A DNA stretch of 64,000 nucleotides from Alteraurantiacibacter aquimixticola. GTDB taxonomy: Bacteria; Pseudomonadota; Alphaproteobacteria; Sphingomonadales; Sphingomonadaceae. The translations under genes were made by a program, and so were the position numbers. The stretch covers positions 1-64,000 of the forward strand of contig NZ_SSHH01000003.1 in assembly GCF_004965515.1 (NCBI RefSeq), in the 5' to 3' direction. The notes beneath the pieces were generated by a model, which saw only the letters and a list, made by a program, of their open reading frames with translations, was not told the origin of the DNA and made no database searches. Below are positions 7,591-16,507 of the stretch, piece after piece. Within the stretch, counting starts at the first letter, position 1. Each line of letters begins with the position of its first letter.

Positions 7591-9137
7591 TGGCTGAAGC
7601 GGGAGAGGAACAGCACAGCGACGACGACAAGGTTCCCGGCTACAGCTGGTATGCCCTTGGCGTCCTGTTCGTTGTCTACCTAGTCAATTTCGTCGACCGC
7701 CAGATCCTGTCGATCCTGGCGAACGATATCCGTGCGGACCTTGGCATCGACGATGCGCAGCTTGGATTCCTTTACGGAACGGCGTTTGCGATCTTCTATG
7801 CTCTCTTCGGCATCCCGCTGGGCCGTCTTGCCGATGGCTGGGTGCGCGTGCGGCTCCTGAGCCTTGGCCTGACCTTGTGGTCCTGCATGACAATCCTGTC
7901 CGGTTTGGCGCGGAATATGACTACGCTGACCATTGCGCGGATCGGCGTGGGTGTAGGGGAAGCGAGCGCGAACCCGTGTGCCTATTCGCTCATTTCGGAC
8001 TGGTTTCCCAAGCGGATCAGGGCGACGGCGTTGGCGATCTATTCGTCCGGCCTGTTCGTTGGCAGCGGCTTGTCGCTGCTGATCGGCGGCACGATTGTCG
8101 AGCGCTGGAATACCACCTACCCAGAAGGCGGGCTGCTGGGCCTTGCGGGATGGCAGGCTGCCTTCATCATGGTTGGGTTGCCCGGCCTGCTGCTCGCAGT
8201 CTGGGTTTTGTCCCTTCGGGAACCGAAGCGCGGCGTATTGGACGGGGGGGAGGCTGAAGGAAATCCCAATGCATGGCGCGACTTTGCCGGCCAGGTTGTG
8301 CAGATCGTCCCGCCGTTCACGCTGGTGGGTGCCGCACGGCGCGGTGGCTCATCCCTCGCCATCAACCTCTCGGTAGCAGCTGCGCTCGCCATCCTCGCTT
8401 TTGGAGCCTCACTGCTGTTCGGAAACGCCCAGCAATTCTGGTTCGTGGCCGTCGGCTACTACGCAGTGTTCAGCTGGGCCAGCGCGCTGCACGCCGAAGA
8501 TGCCGAAACCTTTGCGATGACCATCAAGGCTCCCGCGTTCGTTGAGATCGTGCTGATCTATGCCGCTGTTTGCTATATCGGCTATTCGATCACCTATTGG
8601 GCGGCGCCCTATGCAGAGCGTGCCTTTGGCTTTTCGAAATCGGAGCTGGGCTGGCTGATCGGCGCGCCCAATGCGTTGGGCGGCTTCCTTGGCGTTATCA
8701 TGGGCGGCTGGCTGGCGGACCGCCTTGCCCGTCGCTTCCAGGCAGGTCGCGTGCTGGTGCCGGCGATCGCATTGCTGGCGTCGGTGCCACTTCTGCTGGT
8801 CGGCTACACCACGGCCTCCAGCACACTATTCCTGGTCTGCAACTTCCTTGGCCAGATGGTCACCTCATCGGCGCTGGGAGCCTGTGCGGCGGCCAGCCTC
8901 GCGCTGGTCAAGCCGCGTATGCGTGGAACGGCCACGGCGGTCTTCCTGCTCGGCGCGACCTTGATCGGGCTAGCCTTCGGCCCGTTCATTGCGGGTCTGA
9001 TCTCCGAAACCACTGGGAGCCTGGGGCGCGGTGTGATGTTCTCACTGGTAGCGGTGGTGCCGGGCATGCTGGCCTTGTGGATGGCCGTGCATCACTACCC
9101 GGCATCGCTGGCGCGCGTCGCGCACGCACCATCTTGA
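7590..9137 (+). CDS. MFS transporter, spinster-like
   Basis: 515 residues with about 12-14 transmembrane segments. The first half has the MFS signature loop (GRLADGWVRVRLLSLG near residue 73) and the VNFVDRQILSIL opening typical of spinster-like/4-hydroxybenzoate-type carriers common in sphingomonads. Additional hydrophobic segments lie between the halves. The ATG overlaps the queC stop; a TTG one codon earlier is less likely. Substrate unknown. Its stop abuts the stop of the convergent GTA DUF2793 gene with no gap. Confidence 0.85.
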   Translation: MAEAGEEQHSDDDKVPGYSWYALGVLFVVYLVNFVDRQILSILANDIRADLGIDDAQLGFLYGTAFAIFYALFGIPLGRLADGWVRVRLLSLGLTLWSCMTILSGLARNMTTLTIARIGVGVGEASANPCAYSLISDWFPKRIRATALAIYSSGLFVGSGLSLLIGGTIVERWNTTYPEGGLLGLAGWQAAFIMVGLPGLLLAVWVLSLREPKRGVLDGGEAEGNPNAWRDFAGQVVQIVPPFTLVGAARRGGSSLAINLSVAAALAILAFGASLLFGNAQQFWFVAVGYYAVFSWASALHAEDAETFAMTIKAPAFVEIVLIYAAVCYIGYSITYWAAPYAERAFGFSKSELGWLIGAPNALGGFLGVIMGGWLADRLARRFQAGRVLVPAIALLASVPLLLVGYTTASSTLFLVCNFLGQMVTSSALGACAAASLALVKPRMRGTATAVFLLGATLIGLAFGPFIAGLISETTGSLGRGVMFSLVAVVPGMLALWMAVHHYPASLARVAHAPS

Positions 9138-9596
9138 TCAGGTATCCGGCAGGATAGCTGCTGCGACGAGCGCCGCGATCAGTCCAGTGATTGCCGCGCG
9201 CGCTTCGGTATCGACGACGCTGCCACCGGAGGGTTCCGCAACCGTGCTCGCCATGTGCCAGCCATCGGCATAGCGACGAAGCTGGCCAGCGGCCTGATCG
9301 AGCACTGTCATGCCGTTGCGCGGTGTCGCGAAGATCCAGTTGCCCGCCTGATGGCAGGCGAGCTCGCCATCATGGCCAGCCCATCCGTCGCTGGCGCCCG
9401 CGGCCACGAGCCAGCATTCGCCATCTGCGGGATTGGCGGGGGGTGTCCCGGCTTCGCCCTCGATGGCGGGATGCAAGAGCAGGTCTGCCAGCGCATGCGC
9501 CTCGTTCACGAAGAACTCTTTCTGCGCCTGTCCGGGGAAGAGGAAGGGAAGCCCGAAGCGTGGGCTGGCCGAAGTAAAGCTGATGGGATCTGCCAT
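9138..9596 (-). CDS. DUF2793 protein, last gene of the GTA cluster
   Basis: 152 residues. Motifs typical of the family: FGLPFLFPGQAQKEFFVNEAHALADLLLHPAIEG at the N-terminus and NPADGECWLVAAGASDGWAGHDGELACHQAGNW. DUF2793 occurs at the distal end of phage and GTA tail modules, probably as a fibre or receptor-contact protein. The C-terminal tail is Ala-rich. GGAG precedes the ATG by 10 nt. In the window it follows the gp15 gene by 24 nt. Confidence 0.85.
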   Translation of the reverse strand: MADPISFTSASPRFGLPFLFPGQAQKEFFVNEAHALADLLLHPAIEGEAGTPPANPADGECWLVAAGASDGWAGHDGELACHQAGNWIFATPRNGMTVLDQAAGQLRRYADGWHMASTVAEPSGGSVVDTEARAAITGLIAALVAAAILPDT

Positions 9597-9620
9597 GGTA
9601 GGTATCTCCGTTATGTGGGG

Positions 9621-11804
9621 TCAGGCGATGGTGTGGAGGAGCAGTGGATCGGATGCGCTGAAGCTGCCGACCTGGCGTACCCAGATGGGCTTGCCCGCAT
9701 GGTCGGCTGCCAGAGTGGCCGCGGTCGCCGGAGCAATCGACAGCGCTGGTTCGCTTACCTCCCACAAAAGGTCGGGGCTCTGCGGGTCCCCCAAGCCGAC
9801 CAGGTAGCGCTCGGCTTGCTCGTTCAGAGGGGCATCGACGAGGTCGGGCCACTCCCATGCGCCGCGTGATCGCCTCGTCCAACTGAGAGTCAGGGAGTTG
9901 TCCGTTGCCGGGGTCGCGCGCCCATGGACGGGAGAGAGCGGCCTTAACGTTGTACCTGCCAGCTCGATCGGTGCGGTCACGGGCGTGATATCGGCGAGGC
10001 CGGTTGCGGCAATAGCAGTTGCCGAGGCAATGCGGGCGGGATCGAGCAGCATCGGCCTGTTGTCGAGCAGGACGAAGCGTGTGCCGGAGGGGTGACGTTC
10101 GGTAGCATGACGTTCCGTCCCGGCGCGACCGCGCAGAAGTCCCGATAATCGCCAGCGCGTGGACGACAATGGGGTGGCGTGCGCGAACTGGATGATCTCA
10201 CTTCCGAGCAGCGCTTTGTTGGCGCCCCCGGCAAGACCTGCAGCGGTTGCTCCGACAAGCTGGAAATCCTCCGATGCCAGTTCGACTTCGATGCTCTCTA
10301 CTCTGGAAAGCAGGGCGGGATTGCCCGGGGCGAGTGCAGTGCTGGTCGTGCCGAGGATCGTACGTCGCCGCCCGGTAGTGCCAACCGGTTCGAGTCCCCC
10401 GTCGACGACCGCATAGAGTGCTGCCCCAGCCCAGCCCGATGTGGTCGAGGATGCAGCGGCATAGACCTGCCGATCGGTTCCGCTGCCCGTGCCGTCCCAC
10501 GGCAGCTCGAAAGCGTGGAGTTCGGTCGGCGTCGCTTGGATATCCGCTATCCGCAACGAAATGCCCGGATCCGCTGGCTGGATGCGCGCGGGTGAATGCG
10601 GCATCCGCTGCAACTCCAGCTCGACGCCGGTTTCGCGCAGCTCCCAGTTCTCGATGCGCCACAAACCGGGCTTTCCGGGCAGAACGACAATCCTGCCTGG
10701 CGCCATGGCCGGGTCGAGCTCGGCAATCCGCCACAGGATCGTCTCTTTCTCCCAGGTCGCGCGTTCGGCGGCCTGGTTGGCGAGGCCGCGTGCATCGCTT
10801 GCATCGAGTGCTCCGGGGAAGTCGATCACCCGGCTGCGACCCGGGCGCGCGCGGCCGTCTGCGCGCTGCAGTCCGGCCTGGTAGTCGCGGGCGAGATCGT
10901 AATAGCGCAGCCCTTCGGGAATCTCGCGCAAGTCCGCCTGCCGCCTGCGGCTCTTTCCCGATGTTGGTCCGAACCCATCGCCTGACAGATCGGTGGCGGT
11001 CTGGGGCAGGAGGGCGGGATTTCCGGGGAGCGTATCGGATGACTTTACCGTCAGTGTCTGGCCGCTGGCATCGCACGAAAAGGGATAGACCGTGGCGATG
11101 CTCTCGAGGCTGGACATCAGGGGCCCGCCTTCTTCGCTGAAGCCGACGAGCGAGGGCAGCGGGCGGTCGACTTCGATCTGGCTTCCGGCAGGGCGGATCA
11201 TTTCGGCCAGCGAGACCTCGCCGTCATCGGCTATGACTTCGAAGGACAGACTGGGGATGCGATTGCCGAAGTCGGCCAGCTCCAGGCTTTCGAATACGCA
11301 ATAGGCAAGCCCGCGATAGGCAGGGCATTCGGGGCCGATCGCAGAGGCGAGCAATGGGTCGGGCTGCTGGTCGCCATGGCCGAGATAGATGCGCAGCTCG
11401 CCGCCGACCTTCAGGTCACCCGCGGCACCGCGCAGCAAGTTTCCGTCCGCCCAGATGCGGCCGATATTCTTGATCGGCCGGCTGCTCAGCGCGACGGCGA
11501 ATGAGGAGGAATAGCTGTATGTCGTGACCGAGGGCTGGCCCTTGCCGCCGCCCTGGCTCTCGCTGCTTTCGGCGAGGTCGGTGGCCCAGATGATGCTGCC
11601 GGGCACACGGATCTTGCCGTAATGCCGGCCCATGGGCGTGCCGTAGCTGGAGGTGGTGATGCGCAGTTCTTTGAGGCGCGCGCCTTCGCGATCACCCGGC
11701 TTGAAAATCAGTTGGTCGATCTGGCTGCCGATAAGTGCGCCAACGGCCGAGCCGATCGGTCCGCCGACCACCTGGCCGACGGCGGAAAGTACGATAGTAG
11801 CCAT
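9621..11804 (-). CDS. GTA gp15-like tail tip/host-specificity protein, short form
   Basis: 727 residues. The N-terminus (MATIVLSAVGQVVGGPIGSA, followed by YGTPMGRHYGKIRVPGSIIWATD) matches gp15 of alphaproteobacterial GTAs, and the central part resembles the phage tail protein 3 domain (SLSFEVIADDG, YPFSCDASGQTLTV). The Rhodobacter capsulatus protein is, from memory, about 1,300 residues and contains a GTA TIM-barrel domain; no such segment is visible here between the N-terminal and tail-protein regions. The start MATIV is preferred over an upstream in-frame ATG at 11831 because it aligns with the family. It follows the gp14 gene by 13 nt. Confidence 0.87.
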   Translation of the reverse strand: MATIVLSAVGQVVGGPIGSAVGALIGSQIDQLIFKPGDREGARLKELRITTSSYGTPMGRHYGKIRVPGSIIWATDLAESSESQGGGKGQPSVTTYSYSSSFAVALSSRPIKNIGRIWADGNLLRGAAGDLKVGGELRIYLGHGDQQPDPLLASAIGPECPAYRGLAYCVFESLELADFGNRIPSLSFEVIADDGEVSLAEMIRPAGSQIEVDRPLPSLVGFSEEGGPLMSSLESIATVYPFSCDASGQTLTVKSSDTLPGNPALLPQTATDLSGDGFGPTSGKSRRRQADLREIPEGLRYYDLARDYQAGLQRADGRARPGRSRVIDFPGALDASDARGLANQAAERATWEKETILWRIAELDPAMAPGRIVVLPGKPGLWRIENWELRETGVELELQRMPHSPARIQPADPGISLRIADIQATPTELHAFELPWDGTGSGTDRQVYAAASSTTSGWAGAALYAVVDGGLEPVGTTGRRRTILGTTSTALAPGNPALLSRVESIEVELASEDFQLVGATAAGLAGGANKALLGSEIIQFAHATPLSSTRWRLSGLLRGRAGTERHATERHPSGTRFVLLDNRPMLLDPARIASATAIAATGLADITPVTAPIELAGTTLRPLSPVHGRATPATDNSLTLSWTRRSRGAWEWPDLVDAPLNEQAERYLVGLGDPQSPDLLWEVSEPALSIAPATAATLAADHAGKPIWVRQVGSFSASDPLLLHTIA

Positions 11805-11817
11805 GCGAAGATGCCTT

Positions 11818-12228
11818 TCAGTCGGGTGCAAGCCGCCAGCGGCCGAGGGTTGCCCAGGAGAGCGGGGGTGGGGTCAAGACCACGCGGCCCAGCCCTGCAT
11901 GGGCGTGGATATGCCCGCCGCAGCCGGATTGAATGAGGAGGTGGAACTGCCCAGGTCCCGGCCTCGCAAGGACGAGGTCACCCGTCAGCGGGACGTCAGT
12001 GGCCGGGAAGAAGCCGTTGGCCTCCAGCAACGGCAGGTAGGCATCGGCGGCGAGATTGCGCAGTGTGTAGCCGACCGGGCTCCGCGACGTCCTGCCCGTT
12101 GCGTGCAGGGTCAGGGCAACGAGGCCTACGCAGTCCACGCCGCTGGATGCGCTGCGCCCATGGAGGCGAAAGGGCGTGCCGAGCAGGGAGTGGGCAATGG
12201 CGGCAAATTGCTCGCCGGGCGTGCTCAT
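11818..12228 (-). CDS. GTA gp14 NlpC/P60-type tail peptidase
   Basis: 136 residues. The catalytic Cys is in GVDCVGLVAL (about residue 33), a His follows in GQFHLLI (about 95), and a third polar residue in HIHAHAGLG. NlpC/P60 enzymes cut peptidoglycan stem peptides; in GTA/phage tails they open the recipient cell wall during DNA delivery. The ATG overlaps the gp13 stop (ATGA at 12225-12228). Confidence 0.9.
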   Translation of the reverse strand: MSTPGEQFAAIAHSLLGTPFRLHGRSASSGVDCVGLVALTLHATGRTSRSPVGYTLRNLAADAYLPLLEANGFFPATDVPLTGDLVLARPGPGQFHLLIQSGCGGHIHAHAGLGRVVLTPPPLSWATLGRWRLAPD

Positions 12229-13046
12229 TGCGAGCTGGTCGGATAGCGGGCGAGCAGGTCGTTGCCCGGCAGGAAGGGTTCGCCGCGAAAATTGGCGGCG
12301 TTGCCAAAGCGGCTGTGGCAGGTCGCCAGCGTATGATCGCAGCCTTCACGGAGGAGCGCCCGCGCGCCAGGCACCAGATTGGGCGAGAGCGCCCGGTCGA
12401 GTAGCTGGCCGTCGCCATCGGAGCGCATGATCTGCATCGTCAGTCCGGCATGCGGGCCGTCGATCCAGCGAACCCAGCCATCGCGCAGGCTTTCCGCCGA
12501 GGGCGCACTGCTGAAACGGACGAGGCCGATTTCCGCATCGACGAAGGCGCATTGCAGCTCATGCGTATGCCGGTTGGTGTTCAGGCCGCATTCCCGTCCG
12601 CAGAAGCTGGCGCGGCAGGTTGGGCTGGTGCGCGGGACGAGGTCTGCCTGCAGCGCGGCCTTGGCAGACTGCAACTCCGCCCGGAAGCCATTATCCTCCT
12701 CGGCGATGGAGCCCGCTTCGCCGTGATAGAGCACGGCGTGTTCGAGCGTTTCCCAGTCGACCACGCCAACGGCAAAGCGCGCACCGTCATAACGGCCAGC
12801 GGCGAGGTCGGCGGCATGGATTGCGTCATGCGCCAGCACGCCTTCCACCTCGGCACTGTCATTGGCGATATCACCACTGCGGCGGATGGCGGAAGGTACC
12901 ATGCCGGGCGCGGCGCGGTGTAGCACGCCGCCGAAGCGCAAGTCGCGGTCGTGGCTGGTAAAGCCCAGGGTGCAGCCGTCCCGCCGGAGGATGCGCCAGA
13001 ATGTGGCGACGCCTTCCAGCTCCTGACGGAAGAAGACCTTGCTCAT
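12225..13046 (-). CDS. GTA gp13 baseplate hub protein (DUF2163 / phage BR0599 family)
   Basis: 273 residues. N-terminal ATFWRILRRDGCTLGFTSHDRDL and the VVDWETLEHAVLYHGEAGSI motif are diagnostic. Cysteines cluster in CRASFCGRECGLN and later in CDHTLATCHSRFGN; comparable hub proteins of the lambda gpL type bind an Fe-S cluster, so metal binding is plausible but inferred. Stop and start overlaps on both sides (ATGA) show tight coupling to gp12 and gp14. Confidence 0.88.
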   Translation of the reverse strand: MSKVFFRQELEGVATFWRILRRDGCTLGFTSHDRDLRFGGVLHRAAPGMVPSAIRRSGDIANDSAEVEGVLAHDAIHAADLAAGRYDGARFAVGVVDWETLEHAVLYHGEAGSIAEEDNGFRAELQSAKAALQADLVPRTSPTCRASFCGRECGLNTNRHTHELQCAFVDAEIGLVRFSSAPSAESLRDGWVRWIDGPHAGLTMQIMRSDGDGQLLDRALSPNLVPGARALLREGCDHTLATCHSRFGNAANFRGEPFLPGNDLLARYPTSSQ

Positions 13047-15394
13047 AGTTCCTCGCGAATCTCAACCAGTGGAACGGAAGGCGCTTCGCCTGCCGCAAAG
13101 GCCGCGCCGGTGATGTCGAGCCGATCCTCGGCAAAGCGGACCGGCACATCGAACAGGAAGCCCGCGCGGATCACGGCTCCTGCGGGCGGCGCATGAGTGA
13201 AGACGATCTTGCCGCCCGGTTCCAGCGTCCAGCCGGTTTCCGGCGCGCCGTCCACGCTGATGGTGATAGTGCCCGGGCGCGGGCGGCTTATCGGGCGCAC
13301 TTGCGGCTCGGCGCCCTCGCCATAGGACTTGGTCAGTTGGAACACGCCGGCAAGGCCGTCGCCCACGCCGATGCGCTGGTCGAACATGGACGGGCTGCCG
13401 GTCAAGCCGTTGGAACTGAAATCGAACGGGTCGGCGAGACGGAAGCCGCGCGCCGCACCGCGCCGGGCGCGGAAGAATTCCAGCAGAACGCCCAGCTCGC
13501 TCTCGGAGCGGATGCCCGGCCCGACGTCGTAGCGCAGGCGCGCATCGCTCCACAGGCTGTTGCGCCTCTCATGGCCCGATGCGGTCAGCACGATGGAGGT
13601 GGAGAACTCCGGACTGACACCGGCGTCGCGGCCGAGCGCCAGTGGATAGAGCACATCATCGAAAGCCTGCATGTCGTCATCCTCATATTCGCCAATGTCG
13701 GGGGGACTGTCCGGCAGGCGGGTGTATCCATCGCGGCAGACCTGCGGCAGCGCCCAGACATAGAGGCGGGGCACGCCGCGTTCCTTCGCCTCTTCCAGGC
13801 CCGCATCGATAAGCGGCCAGAAGGCGTCGGCGTCTTCTGCATTCAGGACGAAGCCGGACATGTAATCCTGCTGGTCGAGCGGATATTGCAGCAGCGCGTC
13901 CATGGTCTGGTAGCCTTGCCGCCGCAGCGCCTCGGCGCCGCCGGTCAGCCAGTCGTAATCCTCCAGCTGCAGCCGGTCGAATTCCGGATGCTGCCATTCC
14001 AGCGGGATATTGAGCTCCGTCATGGCCGGCATTTGCGGATCGAGCAGCGTGGGGGTGAAGGCCAGCAGCAGGACCTCTGCGGTGGAGCCATGCGCGTTCT
14101 TGATGTCCTGCTTGATCGAGCGTGTGACGCTGCCCATCAAATCGCGGGCCGTATTGAGTACGCCGATTTGCGCGGAAGACAGCGTCTGACGCATGTCGGT
14201 GATCCTGGGCACTGCCGGATCGAACAGCGCGGCTGTCGCGGCATCGTAGATGCAGGGCGCGTAACTGCCTTTCACCCACCACCAGGGTTCACCGATCTGG
14301 ATCTTCACCGGCAAGCCGGCGGCGGCCTGCAATTGCGCGAGCTTCAGCGCCAGCTGCCGCAGATGCGTCACGGCCTCGCTATTGCCAAGGGCCAGCAGGG
14401 AGGATGGCGGGTCCCAGCCGGTCAAAGCGGGCGAGGCGTCATGCGCGCGCTGCGTCCAGTCCTTCGGGCAATTCTGCGCCAGCAGCTCGAAAGAGAAGGA
14501 GAGGATAAAATCATACCCTTGCGCTTTCGCCTTCGCCAGCATGTCGCGATGCCAGGCGAGCGCCGGTTCGGCTAACACGGCCGGGTCATCCGCCACCATC
14601 GTGTCACCCGGGCCGGGCACGACCCGGTAGTAGTGGCTCATGCCGACATAATGGAGGATCTCGTCGCGATAGCCGAGGCCGCGAAGGTTGCGCAGCAGGC
14701 GTTCGGGCGTCTGGTTGTAACTGTCGTCATAGGCAGTGGCCATGCGTACGCCGTGCGGCGGGACCATCACGTCGCCGATCTCCAGCAGCGCGCGGTCGCC
14801 ATCGCAGTTGATTTCGCTCATCTCCACCCAGCCATCGACACGTGCGGGCAGCAGGCTCTCATCGGTCGAATCGTAGAGCGGCGGCGCGAGCGAGATGAAC
14901 ATCCGGTCGATGTCATTCGGGTAGACTTGGTCGGTAGAGCTCCCGATGTCCCAGCCGCCGAACAGGTCGGAGAAGGGCAGCACGATCTGGGCGTCCTGCG
15001 GCGATCCGGTGGCGTAGTTCCACATGCGGACATACCAGGTCCGCGCATTGCCCGCTGCATCGCGCCCTTCGATCGTCAGTGTTGGACCATTGACCGCATC
15101 GAGCGGCAGGACACCGCCCGAACGCCAGCGGAAGCTGAGCGTGGTACGTGAGTAGTCGCGGTCCGTATCATAGGCGAGCAGCGGGTGGTCGAGCGTGTCC
15201 TCGCTCCACCAGATCAAGCCGGCCAGCGCGTCGCGGTGGTGAAATTCGAAATCCATCCGCAGCGAATCCGGGCCGGTGGTGACGACGCTCGCCATCATCG
15301 GGCGCGGGAAGTCGACGGTCCAGAAGCGCGGGTCGAAGCGCTGGATGAAATCGGTCTGTTGCCCGTCTCTCGACCGGGCGAGCCAGAAGGCCAT
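13043..15394 (-). CDS. GTA gp12 (DUF2460) fused to a large TIM-barrel-like N-terminal module
   Basis: 783 residues. The last ~206 (from about 578: YPLALGRDAGVSPEFSTSIV, RRNSLWSDARLRYDVG, FFRARRGAARGFRLADPFDFSS) correspond to a complete stand-alone gp12/DUF2460 distal tail protein. The preceding ~570 residues are extra: a beta-rich N-terminal part (1-220, with FGGWDIGSSTDQVYPNDIDRMF) and a segment of about 220-560 with alternating strands and helices, including HYVGMSHYYRV, AKAQGYDFILSFSFELL and VKIQIGEPWWWVKG, reminiscent of TIM-barrel glycoside hydrolases or non-contractile tail-sheath TIM domains. Function inferred: baseplate or fibre-like module that may bind or cut envelope glycans. The reading frame is continuous. 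Confidence 0.82.
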   Translation of the reverse strand: MAFWLARSRDGQQTDFIQRFDPRFWTVDFPRPMMASVVTTGPDSLRMDFEFHHRDALAGLIWWSEDTLDHPLLAYDTDRDYSRTTLSFRWRSGGVLPLDAVNGPTLTIEGRDAAGNARTWYVRMWNYATGSPQDAQIVLPFSDLFGGWDIGSSTDQVYPNDIDRMFISLAPPLYDSTDESLLPARVDGWVEMSEINCDGDRALLEIGDVMVPPHGVRMATAYDDSYNQTPERLLRNLRGLGYRDEILHYVGMSHYYRVVPGPGDTMVADDPAVLAEPALAWHRDMLAKAKAQGYDFILSFSFELLAQNCPKDWTQRAHDASPALTGWDPPSSLLALGNSEAVTHLRQLALKLAQLQAAAGLPVKIQIGEPWWWVKGSYAPCIYDAATAALFDPAVPRITDMRQTLSSAQIGVLNTARDLMGSVTRSIKQDIKNAHGSTAEVLLLAFTPTLLDPQMPAMTELNIPLEWQHPEFDRLQLEDYDWLTGGAEALRRQGYQTMDALLQYPLDQQDYMSGFVLNAEDADAFWPLIDAGLEEAKERGVPRLYVWALPQVCRDGYTRLPDSPPDIGEYEDDDMQAFDDVLYPLALGRDAGVSPEFSTSIVLTASGHERRNSLWSDARLRYDVGPGIRSESELGVLLEFFRARRGAARGFRLADPFDFSSNGLTGSPSMFDQRIGVGDGLAGVFQLTKSYGEGAEPQVRPISRPRPGTITISVDGAPETGWTLEPGGKIVFTHAPPAGAVIRAGFLFDVPVRFAEDRLDITGAAFAAGEAPSVPLVEIREEL

Positions 15395-15409
15395 GTCCTG
15401 TCTCCCTCC

Positions 15410-15997
15410 TCAAGCCTGCTGCAGCGCGCGGCGCACCTGGCTGGCGAGCTGGCGCGATGACCGGCGCAGGGCGACCGGCACATCGGTGCCGCGCGGGCTG
15501 GCAAGGTTGATCGCCACGCGGACGTCGCGCTGCGGTTGGGCGGCCGCGCCATTGGCTTCGACGCGGCCTGCCGATGTGGGCACGAACAGTTCCGGCCCGC
15601 GCTCGCCGACGAGATAGGCCTGGCCGGGCGCAACCGGCCCGCCAGTGGCGCGACCGGGAAGGTCCAGCACCGTACCGATCAAGCTGGAGAACAACTGGCC
15701 GAAGCCACCGCCGCCGCCTTGCCCGCCGCCGGAGCCGAACAGCTGGGAAATGCCGCTGGTAAGCGCCTGCGACGCAATCTCGTTGAGCGTGCTTAAGGCC
15801 ACGCGTTTCAGGTCGTCGAAACCCAGGCTGCCCCGCCGCACGGCTGAAAGCAGCCCGCGTTCGAGCACGGCGCCGGCGCGCTGGAACCCGTCCACCAGGT
15901 TCGAATCGAGCGTGGTACGCATGCCTTCGATATCTGCGCGAAAGCCATCGGTGCTGGCGCGCACATCCACCATCAGCGTGTCGATTTCATCATCCAT
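15410..15997 (-). CDS. GTA gp11 tail tape measure protein
   Basis: 195 residues. The N-terminal helical part (VDVRASTDGFRADIEGMRTTLDSNLVDGF) and the following GLLSAVRRGSLGFDDLKRVALSTLNEIASQAL, a Gly-rich stretch and the C-terminal ATGGPVAPGQAYLVGERGPELFVP are the standard signature of the short alphaproteobacterial GTA tape measure. Its length sets tail length, so a short tail is expected. It overlaps the gp10.1 gene by 8 nt. Confidence 0.88.
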   Translation of the reverse strand: MDDEIDTLMVDVRASTDGFRADIEGMRTTLDSNLVDGFQRAGAVLERGLLSAVRRGSLGFDDLKRVALSTLNEIASQALTSGISQLFGSGGGQGGGGGFGQLFSSLIGTVLDLPGRATGGPVAPGQAYLVGERGPELFVPTSAGRVEANGAAAQPQRDVRVAINLASPRGTDVPVALRRSSRQLASQVRRALQQA

Positions 15998-16187
15998 TGT
16001 TCTCGCGCTCCATCAGGGCGGCGAGTTCGGACCGGCTCAGCGGGTCCTCGCTCGCGGGGTTTTCGATAGTCAGGATCGCGGCCAGCTCGGCCGGGGTGCA
16101 GTGCCAGAACTGGTCGGGCGTCCAGCCGAATTGCCGCGTGGCAAGGCCGGCCAGCCGACGCGCTCCGGCAGCGAAGCGCTCGCTCAC
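15990..16187 (-). CDS. GTA gp10.1 phage tail assembly chaperone-like (TIGR02216)
   Basis: 65 residues. The pattern FGWTPDQFWHCTPAELAAIL followed by SRSELAALME is that of the small conserved protein between gp10 and the tape measure in GTAs. The start is GTG at 16187, overlapping the gp10 stop (GTGA). It probably acts with gp10 in tail tube assembly around the tape measure. Confidence 0.85.
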   Translation of the reverse strand: MSERFAAGARRLAGLATRQFGWTPDQFWHCTPAELAAILTIENPASEDPLSRSELAALMERENNG

Positions 16188-16507
16188 CCCCGGCCTTGCA
16201 GAATCTGCTTGAGCAGCATCCGCAGCGGCACGGCGGCGGAGGCAAGGCCCATGGTAAGCACACCTTCACCCATCTGCTCACGTGTCACTGCCGCGCGATC
16301 CTGGCAGCAGTGGTGGAACAGGGCGGCGATTTCCTGCAGCGAGAGGCGGCCTTCGCCGGCCCTCTCGACCAGGGCGAAAAGCGGGCCGAGCTCCTCTTCC
16401 GCCGCGACCAGTGCCGCGAAGCTGGGGCGCAGGATATGCTCGCGTCCATTGACCAGCAGGAGTGCCTCGCCGCGTTCGGGATTGGCGGGTGTCTCGCTCA
16501 GGCTCAT
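16184..16507 (-). CDS. GTA gp10 tail assembly protein
   Basis: 107 residues. RGEALLLVNGREHILRPSFAALVAAEEELG and the GRLSLQEIAALFHHC pattern match the GTA gp10 family, thought to be a tail assembly chaperone. The ATG at 16507 overlaps the tail-tube stop (ATGA). A longer 527-codon reading of this frame extends upstream but only crosses gp9 and gp8 in another frame and is not a gene. Confidence 0.85.
   Translation of the reverse strand: MSLSETPANPERGEALLLVNGREHILRPSFAALVAAEEELGPLFALVERAGEGRLSLQEIAALFHHCCQDRAAVTREQMGEGVLTMGLASAAVPLRMLLKQILQGRG

Noticed and set aside
13193-14575. 460-codon plus-strand reading frame opposite gp12
   Set aside because: Antisense to the intact gp12 frame, no recognisable domain and low-complexity composition.
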